From contig NZ_CP007521.1 in assembly GCF_000695835.1 (NCBI RefSeq), forward strand, positions 620,001 to 684,000: DNA of 64,000 nucleotides, read 5' to 3'. The position numbers and the translations under genes are program-made. Source of the stretch: Mycoplasmopsis californica (GTDB lineage Bacteria; Bacillota_I; Bacilli_A; Mycoplasmatales; Metamycoplasmataceae). Under the pieces are notes generated by a model. It was not told where the DNA came from. It did no database searches and saw only the letters and a program-made list of their open reading frames with translations. Positions 10,545 through 21,118 of the stretch are shown here, in pieces. Within the stretch, counting starts at the first letter, position 1; each line of letters begins with the position of its first letter.

Positions 10545-12926
10545 ATGAAAAAAGTTATTTTATTGCCTATTATCTCTACGTCAAACATTGCATCGGTTGC
10601 ATTTTTAGCTATTAGTTGTAATGCAAATCAAGATACACAACAATTACCCGAAAACATCGAAAAAACAAGGGTAACACAAAAAAATAAATTACAGAATCAA
10701 TATAATGAGAATAATCATTCAAAAACCCAGAAAATAACACCAAATCATTCAATAACCACTGACAGCGAACTTAATGCTAAGAAAGTAACATCCGATGATT
10801 CTTTCAATGAAAAGACAACTCGTAAAGTAGAATCGAACTCAAAAAATCTAAATGAACAAACGCAATTAAAAAAGCCAATAAATAAAAAACAAGAACCAAC
10901 TAACCAAAACAATTCAAAACCAAAAAATAATATCTCTGTTTCAAAGACTGAAAAAATCACTGAAACTGCGCCAAAAAGCAAAATCAACGAGCCAATTGAT
11001 AAAATTATTCAGCATAACCAAGATGTTGAGAAAAAAATTGATGATAATTCCATTTCTAGCAAAATGAATGAGCAAGAAAAAATAGTTTATCCTAAACAAT
11101 TTACTCCTAAATTCATTCCAACCACAATAAATGAAGAGGAAATCAAAAGAAAAATTTTAAGCACAAAGAAAACAACTTTCAATTATTTTTCTCATCCTAA
11201 TTATTCAATTAAAAACACTGGGCAAATACTGAATTCACACACAAAAAATCAAATTAAATTAGAACTAATTGATGAGCAAGGAAATACAGTTAATGGTGTA
11301 AAGTGATATGTAATGCAACATTATCCACAAGATAATGTGTTCCCAGCCGAAGCAACATACGCCAATCCAATCGTAGATCTAAAAAAGGATGGCACAATAT
11401 CAGCTCTCCCTTTTAATCATGAAGATAGATTTGCAGAAATATGAGCAGAATACCAAGGCGCTTTATTCAGAACAACTATAAAAGTTCTGAATTTTGAACA
11501 TTCCCTTGATGAATGGCAAGAAGAGCAAGCAAGACAAGAAGCGATCAAAATATCACAAGATTGACACAATTTATCACCTTTCCAAAAGGCGTTAAACGCC
11601 TACGAATGAATCACAAAAAACGTCGCCTATGAAGAACGTGGAGAAAAAGTGGATCAGACTGCATATTCTTCGATCATTGAAAAAAGATCTGTTTGCACTG
11701 GATATACAAGAGGTTTTAAAATGTTTATGGACATACTAGGCGTTCCTTGCCAGTCGCTAACAGGTGATGTAGATGATGATTCAATTGGGCATGAAAGACA
11801 TATTTGAAACTTAGTTGAGTTAGATGACGGCTGATATCACGTTGATGCAACCTGAGGAATTAATAGACACAAGCCTGGTGATAATAACTATAACTACTTT
11901 TTATTAGGTAATGATGATTTTGGTCAAAATCGTGACTTCATAAAACCCGATGAATCAATCATGGGCAAAAAATATCGTTTTGCAATGATAAAAAATTATG
12001 CGCCTGATGTTGAAACTGCTGAAAAAATAATCGAACGAACAAAATTAGAAAATCCCGATTCAAAAACTTTATTATTACAGTTCCCTCTTAAATTTGAACA
12101 ACATAGGAAAATCAGTGATTTAATTACGAAAAATATTAGTCCATATGGCGCTCAACATACAAGTCAGAATAGATCATTTAATATTTACAAGTTTGGTTAT
12201 CAATTTTGAAATTCAATTAGGAGTAATCAAACAAATATAAGTAAGCATCCATTAGAGCTTGTTGTTGATAATGATTCCAAATTTATCCGGATTAAAAATA
12301 CAAAAAATATTGATATAAATGTACAGAATATTGAGATAGAAGGGGCTTTTATTGAAAAAATTGAACGCAATGGTGATGATACATTAATTTATTTAAATAA
12401 CTTTAAACAAATTGGTGAAAATGAAGTTTCAATTAGTATTTTTAAATTTAATTATGATTTTAACGTTAAAAACCAAAAACTAAAATTCAATGTTACTAAA
12501 CACAATAAACCTGATGCGTATTTCGAAGCTAAAGACCCAAAATCGGGAATTTTAAAAAATGTTGATTCAACAATGGAATATAGAACAGGTAATGGCCAGT
12601 GACATAACATCAATAATTCCGAAGTTGAGCTTACTGATGTAGGTACCAAACCTATTTCAATCCGTGTTAAAGCGACCCCTGGCATTGCTGCCTCTGATAT
12701 TCAAATAATCCAAACACAAAAACATCCCGATATTCGTGGAGCTAAGGTGTTCGAAGGAAAAATTATCGGTGTCGACAAATCAATGCAATATCGCAAAATC
12801 AACACCAATGATTGAAATGAAATTACCACTCATCAAATAAGCGGTCTAGATAGAGGCACTTATGAAATCAGAGTTAAACCTGGTAAAAATATTTTACCTT
12901 CGGAATATGTTGTGCTAACAATTTAA
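10545..12926 (+). CDS. Surface lipoprotein with transglutaminase-like domain
   Basis: A 793-residue protein anchored outside the membrane. The signal ends in the lipobox AISC about 25 residues in. A low-complexity Asn/Lys/Gln/Thr spacer follows to about residue 190. The central domain has a transglutaminase-like Cys-His-Asp triad: Cys384 in SVCTGYTRGF, His419 in RHIWNLVEL and Asp434 in HVDATWG. Such domains act as thiol proteases or cross-linkers; substrate unknown. Two related C-terminal modules (about 660-715 and 728-790) share MEYR/MQYR, a Trp and SIRVKA/EIRVKP. GTG at 10539 is an alternative start closer in spacing to AAAGGTGG. Many TGA codons are Trp, including those in HIWNL, GWYHV and ATWG. 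A perfect terminator follows. Confidence 0.85.
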
Positions 12927-12941
12927 AATATAAAAAATAGT

Positions 12942-12980
12942 AAAAATCAGTATTCAATATCTGTAAAATACTGATTTTTT
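12942..12980 (+). terminator. Strong terminator after the transglutaminase-like gene
   Basis: A perfect 13-bp stem AAAAATCAGTATT / AATACTGATTTTT with a 12-nt loop, ending in T. It lies 16 nt after the stop codon. Confidence 0.9.
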
Positions 12981-13029
12981 ATTTTTACTCAATAAAGCAA
13001 TAAATACAATCAAAATTTTAAAAGGTTGC

Positions 13030-13035
13030 TATAAT
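13030..13035 (+). promoter_or_regulatory. Extended -10 box of the permease gene
   Basis: TGCTATAAT (extended -10 form) lies 26 bp upstream of the start codon, before AAGGAG at 13051. Confidence 0.6.
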
Positions 13036-13060
13036 TTTAATCAATATATTAAGGAGCAAA

Positions 13061-14761
13061 ATGGAGCGACAAAACAATCAACTGGCAACTAAACAACCAG
13101 CGAAGAAAAAAATTGGCTTTTTTTCTTCAATGATGATTGTTATGGGAAGTTCAATTGGTGCTGGAATTTTTTTTAAATCTGAAGAAGTTTTAAATAATTC
13201 AAGAGGTAATTTAATTCTAGCAATATTTTGCTGAATTATGGCCTCAATCGCCGTAATTTCAATGGCTATTGCCCTTGTTGAAATTGCGGGCAATAAAAAA
13301 GATAATCTTTCGCTTGTAAGTTGAAACCGTCTATTTAATTCACGTTGAATTGCTCAGGCTTCAAAAAACTTTATGGCTTATATTACCTTGCCTTTAACAT
13401 TTTTTTATATGCCTATTTACGTGGTCATGACTTTGCAGGATGGAATTGGGGCAATAGCGAATAAAAATGCATCAGCATTTAATTTTGGAACTAGTTATGA
13501 TTGGGTGATCTGGCTTGCTATAACCACATTAATGGGGTTATACTTCCTAACAATACCTAGTTTATTTTCTAAAATAGGCAATATTCATAATGTAATAGTC
13601 CTTTCAGTTAAATTTATACCTTTAATTTTTATTATGATTATTGGTATTGTTTTAGCTATTAGTGGTAAAGGTGGAGCCGACAACATTAAAATAACAAGTT
13701 TTGAAAAATTTGATGACATTAAAATAGGGGCAGGCTTAATTCGCTATAACCATTTAGGTGGCTTTATTGGAATTTTTATTTCAATTGGATCGATATTTTT
13801 TGCTTACGATGGCTTTTATATCGCGGCCGGAATGCAAACTGAAATGAAAAAACCCGAAAAAACAAGTTGAGCGTTGTCTCTTGGATTAATAATTATTACG
13901 ATTTTTTACATTTTAATTGCAATTTCAATGTCAATAAATGGCCGTTCATTTAGCAGTATGCTTCAGTATATTCAATCATTACTAGGACAAAAGGTCAGTA
14001 GAATAATTTTTGGTTTAATCAATATTGCTATCGCAATTGGTGTTATGGGCGTTATAAATGGATTTTCAATGTGAATGCCACGTTACATCGAATCCCTATT
14101 GGCCGAAGGCGAGCTTCCGTTTTGAGAAAAATTTATATCTAAACTAAATCCAAATCGACCTACTGTCGGAGTAATATATTCCGTCATCATTGGTCTTGGT
14201 TCAAATATAATTTTCACAATAATTGGTGCGACATTGTATATTTCAACTAATAATGATTACTTGAAATATACTGACGGTATGGCCCGTTTATACTCATTCA
14301 CTGATTTAATCGCAAACTGAGTCACTGTCTTTACATTCGTATTTATTGCCTTTGCAATATTAGGGGTAATTAAAAATCGAAAAAATCAAAAAATAAAAAT
14401 TAAACAAAAAGTTAAATTTTTCAGTCTTTTTGCTTATATTACAGTATTTTTTGTATCATTATCAATGTTGGCATTAATTCTAATTCCAATAATTGACTTA
14501 TTTATGACGATCGGATTTGACCATAATTCTTATATGCATTGAAAAAACGCAACTTATTCACAAGCACATCAATTTTTTATCGGTTTGGTTGTTGGTCGCA
14601 CAATGCTTGTTGTAATGTTAATTATTTTTCATGTTATTGTCTTTGCTAGCGATCCTATTCAAAATTGTTTTCACAAACAAAAATATGGTTCAATCGAAAA
14701 ATTCCATCAACATCGAAATCTAATTTTACAAAAATACCCTTCTCCATACACACAAACATAA
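13061..14761 (+). CDS. APC-type amino acid permease
   Basis: A polytopic membrane transporter, likely for amino acids. The 566 residues start at ATG 13061 after AAGGAG with 4 nt spacing. About 12 hydrophobic segments are visible. The first carries the APC-family helix-break motif GSSIGAGIFF near residue 29. SIFFAYDGFYIAAGMQTEMKKP near residue 245 resembles the central conserved segment of amino acid-polyamine-organocation permeases. The C-terminal tail is basic. The substrate cannot be judged from sequence; mycoplasmas rely on such permeases because they lack amino acid synthesis. The gene is monocistronic, with its own promoter and terminator. Confidence 0.85.
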
Positions 14762-14793
14762 AAATAGCTTCCTTTTAATGGCGGCTATTTTTA
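14760..14793 (+). terminator. Terminator overlapping the permease stop codon
   Basis: Stem AAAAATAGC / GGCTATTTTT with a 15-nt loop. It starts within the permease TAA codon. Confidence 0.8.
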
Positions 14794-14836
14794 AAATAGT
14801 AAACATATTTTTATTCTTTTAATTCTTTATTACCTT

Positions 14837-15446
14837 TTATACTCAACTCAACCTGTTACGATGATAAATTACTTCATCTACTGTACAAAAACACCTTTCT
14901 ATCGAAAAGTTGCGACGTAAACGACGCAACAATCTGGTTGATAATACATAATAGTATAAAAAATAGAAGTATCTTCAGCAAGAAACTTCTAAAATTTGTT
15001 TATAGTGTCGATTTACTTTACTTGTCAGATGTGGTGATGTTATTTTTTCATTTGCATCAATAATCATCTCGTTTATCGCTGCTACCAATAATCCACAGCA
15101 CTACCTGTTGCAAAGTCTCAAACATAACTGTCTTTATCTACTCTTGCAAGTTTTACTAAAAGACTTGTTACATAAGATGGTGTTAGAACTACATCATTTA
15201 ACTTATCCTCCACAAATCCTAACCATGAATACATTTCATTAAATAGCTTACCTGTAAAATCTGTCGTTAAGCCTATTTTATAGTAAATACCTAAATCATC
15301 TACTATTTTAGAAAATATTCTTTTTAATTGACTTTCTCTATTCTCGGGTTTATTAATATTTTCTGATAATAATGTGTTTTTTAGTGTTCTTACTATTAGT
15401 TCTTCTTTTGCTATTGGCAAATCTTTATATTTTTTGTTGTTAAATC
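14837..15446 (-). pseudogene. Broken type I restriction-modification methylase (HsdM) fragment
   Basis: A remnant of an N6-adenine methylase subunit. The intact piece reads IAKEELIVRTLKNTLLS and VVLTPSYVTSLLVKLARVDK, then the SAM-binding motif WDFATGSA at about 15090. There the frame breaks: a one-base difference is needed to continue as GLLVAAINEMIIDANEKIT. Further left the frame stays open to 14837, but I see no HsdM similarity after about 14990. There is no start codon; upstream it opens at a UGA Trp codon next to the msrAB terminator. The N-terminal third and the catalytic NPPF/NPPY motif are missing. No hsdR or hsdS lies beside it, so the system is dead here. Confidence 0.8.
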
Positions 15447-15472
15447 ATAAAAAACTGAGTTTCCTCAGTTTC
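15447..15472 (-). terminator. Terminator downstream of msrAB
   Basis: On the minus strand AAACTGAG / CTCAGTTT with loop GAAA, followed by T. It lies about 70 nt beyond the msrAB stop. Confidence 0.7.
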
Positions 15473-15538
15473 TTGCTATTTATATTACTGTTTTAGCGTT
15501 ATTTATAAGCTCCAAAAATTATTTGAGTATGAATTAGA

Positions 15539-16468
15539 TTATTTAACATACTTTTTATATTCACTATATCCTTTTTCGTCCATTTCCTCAAGCGGAATAA
15601 ATTCTAATGCCGCTCCATTAATGCAGTATCTTTTTCCGCCCATTTCTTTTGGACCATCATTGAAAACATGACCTAAATGATGGTCCCCTTGTCCCGAACG
15701 AACCTCAATGCGATACATATTATACGATGTATCATCTAGATATTGTACACTTTCTGATTGAATTGGTTCTGAGAAACTAGGTCATCCACATCCAGCATCA
15801 AATTTTGTAGATGAAGAAAATAAAGCTTCACCTGTAATTTTCTCAATATAAATTCCTTTGCGATATTCACTATTTAATTCAGATGTATGTGGTCTTTCTG
15901 TTGCTGAGTTTTTTAAAACATCATAGCTTAACTGAGTTAAAGTCATTTCTTTTCGTGCTTGCTTAATTAAATTTAACTCGCCATCGTTTAGTTTATAATC
16001 AACATTTAAATTAATATGGCAATAGCCATTTGGATTTTTTTCTAAATAGTCTTGGTGATATTCTTCAGCAGGAATAAAGTGTTTTAGCGGTTCTAATTCA
16101 ACATAAAATTTAGCATATTTTCTTTTAAATTTATTAAAAATAGCTTCAATAATCAACCTATCATTTTGGTCTTCGTAATAAACCCCAGTTCGATATTGAG
16201 TTCCGATATCATTGCCTTGCTTATTCAACGAATCAGGTTCAATAAGTCTGAATAAATGAACAACCAGCTCTTCGACACTTATAATTGTAGAATCAAACTC
16301 AACCTTAACCGCTTCAGCATGTAAACTATTTTTTAAGTTTTTATATGTTGCATTCTCATCTATACCATTTGCATAACCACTTGACGTATTAATTACGCCA
16401 TTAAGACGTGAAAAGTATGCCTGCACACCTCAAAAACACCCTCCAGCTAGATAAATATTTTTATTCAT
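15539..16468 (-). CDS. msrAB: Fused methionine sulfoxide reductase A/B
   Basis: Repairs both S and R methionine sulfoxides. The 309 residues are an A-B fusion. MsrA comes first, with the catalytic Cys in AGGCFWGVQAYF near residue 11 and the helper segment [19 protein letters not shown]. MsrB follows from about residue 170, with [19 protein letters not shown] and the catalytic Cys in [11 protein letters not shown]. The zinc CxxC pairs of many MsrB proteins are absent. The start ATG 16468 follows AGGAG. Two TGA codons are Trp, one of them in the catalytic GCFWG. It is single and ends in its own hairpin. In host-associated mycoplasmas such enzymes counter host oxidants. Confidence 0.95.
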
Positions 16469-16589
16469 TTTTCTCCTCTTATGTATTCAATTCTTGATGT
16501 ATTAATTTTACTAATACTTCCATATTAAAAAAGTAATTTTTATTAAAAAATAAAAAAATACACAGTTTTAATACTGCATATTTCATTTT

Positions 16590-17780
16590 TTACACTAATT
16601 GATCGAAAATATCGTCACCAGTCTCTGAAACAATTGGCACTCCTCAATTACGTGCCACAATGTTGCCACTTGTTCCTAAGCCTTCTACATCTTTTAGTAC
16701 TTTGGGTTCACTAAATGATTTAGAAAAAATAGTTAAAGGTAGCATTTCACGAGTGTGATTAAAACCTGGATATAAAGGATCGTTTCCGTGATCTGAGGTC
16801 ATAATCAATAAATCATCTTCACGCATAGAATTGATTAAAACAGCTAATTTTGTGTCCAATAAAGCAATATTCGATGCATAACCGTCCACGTCACGACGAT
16901 GGCCGTAGTGAGAATCAAATTGAACTAAGTTAGTAAAAATAAATTTGTTTTCACCCTCTTTTTGAGCTTCTTCAATAGTTATATCCATTGCGTGCGCATC
17001 ACCATCAGAGTGAATTGCACGAGTGACACCTTGACCGACAAAAATATCGTTTATTTTTCCAACTGCAACAACTTCAACACCCGCTCTTTGTAATTCGTTT
17101 AAAATCATTTCACGGGGTTGGTTAGCATAGTCATGGCGATTAAATGTTCGTTTATATTTACCATTTTCATCAGTAATGAATGGTCTTACAATAATTCTTC
17201 CGACATTTCATTCAGGTTTAGAAGAACAAATTTCACGCGCTGCCTTGCCATAACGGTATAGATTTTCTAAACCGATTCATTCTTCGTGCGCAGCAATTTG
17301 TAGCACTGAATCCATTGATGTATAAACAATAATTGCACCAGTTTCTTTTTGTTCTTGTGCATATTCATCAATAATTTCAGTACCTGAGCCACTTTTATTA
17401 CATACAATTTTGCGGCCGTCAAACGCCTTTGAAAGCTCGTTAATTAAATCTTGTGGAAAACCATTTTCAGTAAAAGTTGGAAATGGAACAAGTGTTTTAA
17501 TCCCCATCATTTCTCAGTGTCCTGCCAATGTATCTTTTGCATTCGATACTTCTTGAACTTTTGCCATATAAGCTAGTGGTTTACGAACGTGGTAGTTGCC
17601 TTCCAATGTAGTTATATTACCAATACCTAATTTTTTTCACGTATCAATAAAAAACATCGAACTTTTTGAAGCTGATAAAATAGTATTTGCTCCTTTATCT
17701 CCAAACGATACTTGGTCACGGTCAGGTCCGATTCCTAAACCATCTGTTACAATCATAAAAATACGTTTAAATTTAGCCAT
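16590..17780 (-). CDS. deoB: Phosphopentomutase
   Basis: Interconverts (deoxy)ribose 1-phosphate and 5-phosphate, linking DeoD/DeoA to DeoC. The 396 residues match the alkaline-phosphatase-superfamily mutase. Metal-site motifs are [15 protein letters not shown] at the N-terminus, [16 protein letters not shown] near 285, and [19 protein letters not shown] near 325. The family landmarks AGHWEMMG and AVGKINDIF are present. ATG 17780 follows AGGAG inside the end of the upstream DHH gene, so it is cotranscribed with two NrnA-like genes. This completes the deo pathway of 2.2-4.9 kb from a separate locus. Confidence 0.95.
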
Positions 17781-17788
17781 TATTACTC

Positions 17789-18775
17789 CTAATTATTATT
17801 TTCCTTTTGTCAGCGTAAGACTTCTTCATTGCAATCATCAATAACTTTGTCAACATCATCAAATGAACAAATCATTGAACCAGAAGCGCGATCGTGTCCG
17901 CCGCCACCTCATTTTATTGCAACATTTCTAACAATCGGTCCATTCGAACGATACTCAACCCTAATTCTATTATCCTCCTCTTCGTTGAAAGAAACTCACA
18001 ATGGATAACCCTTAATATTTCCAATTAAATTTGGACGTGCCATATCGTTAGGTTTTTTGCCAAGAGCGATTGTTGTTTTGTAGTCTACTTGAATATAAGC
18101 TACTTGCCCTTTTGTTTTTAAAGAACTCATTAATGTAGATTGAACTTTTAAATCTTCAATGCTAGTTTGTGCCAATCCTAAATAAACTTTTTCGGCATTT
18201 AAGCCATTTTTATAAAGATATGCCGCTAACTCATGTGTGCGCGAGCTTGTATCTGAAAATTGAAAACGCCCACTATCGGTCACTATACCTAAAAAGACGC
18301 AGTTTGCAGCTTTTTCATTGAATTTTCAGCCCTTTTGGTAAGCTAATTCCGCTATCATTTCGGCAGCAGCGATTCTATTTTCTTCCATTCAAATAGTAAC
18401 TTTATCTAAATCATCCTCATTTGGATGGTGGTCAATTCGAAGTGTTTCTGCAAATAAATTTTTATCTAAAATTTCACGGTTTTGAATACGATCTTTTTGA
18501 TTAGCGTCAACTACAACACCTAAAGATTTTTTCAAAATATCATCTGATGGTACCTCGTCAAAATCTAAATCTAAAAAGTTAGAAAACAATCCATTTGATT
18601 GCCCAACTGCATAAACTTTTTTCTCTGGATAATTAATTCTCAACAATTCCCGCAATCCAAATTGCGAACCTAGGCAATCGCCATCTGGTCTAATGTGATG
18701 AAATATAACTATCGAATCATATTGCTCAAGTTTATCGGCCGCTATTTTTCACGAACCTGTATCTGCTATCTTCAT
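17789..18775 (-). CDS. DHH/DHHA1 phosphoesterase, NrnA-like (copy 2 of tandem pair)
   Basis: A probable nanoRNase/pAp phosphatase that degrades very short oligonucleotides or 3'-phosphoadenosine 5'-phosphate. The 328 residues contain the DHH metal motifs HHIRPDGDCLGSQFG, VVVDANQKDR and RIDHHPNEDD, then IVTDSGRFQFSDTS. The DHHA1 substrate loop GGGGHDRASG is near the C-terminus. It starts within the stop codon of its upstream paralogue (TAATG), and deoB follows 8 nt after its stop. The pair is clearly homologous along its length and looks like a tandem duplication; a third copy is at 54208. Confidence 0.9.
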
Positions 18776-19743
18776 TATTGACTCCCTTCTCATTTAATAA
18801 TGGCTTTATTTAATTCATCTAAAACAAGATCAATTTGTGCAAAAGAAATGGTTACTCCCGCGGCATTTGCATGGCCGCCGCCACCTCAAATATTAGCAAC
18901 TTCATTAACTAGCGGTCCATTTGAACGCAATCTAGCTCTAATACTTCCATCTGCTTGCTCAATAAAAAAGGCTCAACACGCATTATCTTCTATGTTTGCT
19001 AATTCATTTACGAAAATAGCTGCTTTTAATTCATCAAAACCAAATTTTTCCTGAACTTCTTTTGTGGCAACAAAATATAAAACACGGCCTTTACGCTCAA
19101 AATTTGACAAAATATGACCAATATATTTAATATCTTTAAGAGATTTTTTGCCTAATTCTCTATGCAATTTTCAAGGTTCAATTCCGCTTTGCTCTTCTAA
19201 AAATGCTGCTAATTTATATGTTCTCGCCGATGTATCAGCGTATAAAAATCTCCCGCTGTCAGTCGTAATTCCTAAAAATGTGTGTAAAGCAGCTTGTTTT
19301 GAAATTTTTCACTGAGCGTCAAAAGCGATATGAGCAACTTGTTCAGCGGCTGCTACATAGTGTTCATCGACAAATAAATAATCATAAACTATATCGCTTC
19401 CATTAGGATGGTGGTCGATACGCAATTTAGCAGTGAACTTATCACCTAATAACAAATCTGAATGAACTATTCGATCAGAACTTGATGCATCCACCACAAT
19501 TCCTAATGAATTGTTAAAATCAATTGATTCTACTGGGTCAAAGTGATAATTCATAAATTCAAAAGAACCTGCATTGTCACCTATTGTATAAACTTTTTTC
19601 TCAGGGAAATTGTCTCTAATCATTTGTGCTAAACCATGTTGCGAACCTAAGCAGTCGCCATCTGGTCTAGTGTGATGAAAAATAACAATATTTTGATATT
19701 TTTTTATAGCTTCTATTGCAACTTGTGTGTCTCCAATTTTCAT
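18775..19743 (-). CDS. DHH/DHHA1 phosphoesterase, NrnA-like (copy 1 of tandem pair)
   Basis: A paralogue of the gene at 17789, first in the transcript. The 322 residues show HHTRPDGDCLGSQHG, VVVDASSSDR, RIDHHPNGSD, ITTDSGRFLYADTS and GGGGHANAAG, so all catalytic motifs are kept. I chose ATG 19743, which is 7 nt after AAGGAG; the in-frame ATG 19749 is only 1 nt from that site. The expected role is the same as for its neighbour. Whether the two copies differ in substrate (oligoribonucleotide, pAp or c-di-nucleotide) cannot be read from the sequence. Confidence 0.9.
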
Positions 19744-19904
19744 CAACATTCTCCTTAAATATATACTTATTTAAATTATACTCTTTCAACGTTTTCCATT
19801 ACTTAATATTGAATTTCAATAAGGAAACATTAACTCATGCTTAACCGGCATAATAAAATACCTAAATACTCTGAAAAATGAGTGTATAAGTAAATTTAAT
19901 GTAG

Positions 19905-20588
19905 TTAAATATAAATTAATATTCCATTATCCGCAAAGTGTTGCTTAAGTTCAATTAAAAGTACTGATGCAATAGAATCGGTAGCTGTTTGGTAGAATCG
20001 GTCAAAATCATTAAACAAATAATAGATAGTTTTTAATTCTTTATTTCAACGTTGAGAATTAGAATGTTGCGAACATAAAAAACCGCCTTTATAAAAGCTA
20101 AAATCACACAAGTCATAAGACTGATTGCACTCCACGCAACTATTTGAATTGACCATAATTCCATAGTGATTCAAACACTGAGCTGCCAAGTATAAAATAA
20201 GCTTTTTATTTTGCCCTTCGCTAAGTCGTTTAATAATCTGTAAATAAGATTTATATACAGAGTAGCAATCAGTTTTTATATTCTTTAATAAATTTATTGC
20301 TTTATTTGTGAAAGTTATATTGCTCATATCCTGAAAATTGATAGTCATCACTTGGTTCGCTCTCTTTAATCGCCCAATCGAACCTTTTTTTCTAGCCGGA
20401 AAATACTCAATTTCTGACACACAACCAGGCAATAAATTTGCTCTATTTTTTGAATTAGCTTTATTTATACCTCGTGCTAGCAACCGTATCTGCCCATAAG
20501 AGCCAAACAGATCCACATAAGCATCATCAGGAAATTCGTTATGGTTCTCTATATTTAGAACAATAAATGTATTTATTATTTCTGCCAT
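19905..20588 (-). CDS. recO: DNA repair protein RecO
   Basis: A recombination mediator that helps load RecA at gaps. The 227 residues have an OB-fold-like N-terminus (FGSYGQIRLLARGINKANSKNR, then GCVSEIEYFPARKK) and a C-terminal zinc-binding part, SCVECNQSYDLCDFSFYKGG followed by FLCSQH. Length and motif order match the family. The start ATG 20588 has no strong ribosome binding site. A TGA Trp codon lies in SQRWNKELK. In a genome with an apparent recombination-driven surface locus this protein may matter for cassette exchange, but that is inference. Confidence 0.88.
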
Positions 20589-20827
20589 ATTTTAAAATAT
20601 ACATTATTACGCTTTTTTAGCGTACTTAAATTAATATAAAATCATTTTATGAATATTCTTATTTTATTTTCCAATAAGTTAAATTGAAAACTTGTGTGTA
20701 AAAGACTGAAAATTAAATTGTTTTAAATTAATTTTTCAGTTCGTTCTTCAAAAAATTCATCAATATTTGTGCTATTATAAATTAATAATTCGAATATAAT
20801 TCTTAATATTATTTTTAAGGAGGTGAG

Positions 20828-21118
20828 ATGGAGAAAGCTGAGGTTAGTCAAGTTTTTATTAATATCCTTGAAACGACGCCAGGGGTCTATAGTATTCAAA
20901 ATCTTTTTGAAGAACAAAATAAAAGCACAGACTCAGTAATTGTTCATAATGTTTCTAAAAATATTTGAGATTTAACTGCTGCAATTACCATTTTACAAAA
21001 TAGTAATTTAAAAAATATTGTAACATCAATTTCATCAGCTTTACGTTTTGCATTGCGTAAAAAAGGCCAAAAACTTGGAAAATTAAACATACTTGTAGGG
21101 GGTTTAAGCAATGATTAA
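20828..21118 (+). CDS. YloU/Asp23-like protein
   Basis: A 96-residue protein in the position of yloU, directly before the fakA (yloV) gene, as in Firmicutes. The sequence fits the Asp23 pattern only in outline: LETTPGVYS near the start and KLNILVGGLSN at the end. A very strong AAGGAGGTG site precedes ATG 20828. One TGA is Trp. It overlaps the next gene by 8 bases. The role is unknown; the context suggests a link to fatty acid kinase or envelope homeostasis. Confidence 0.7.
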
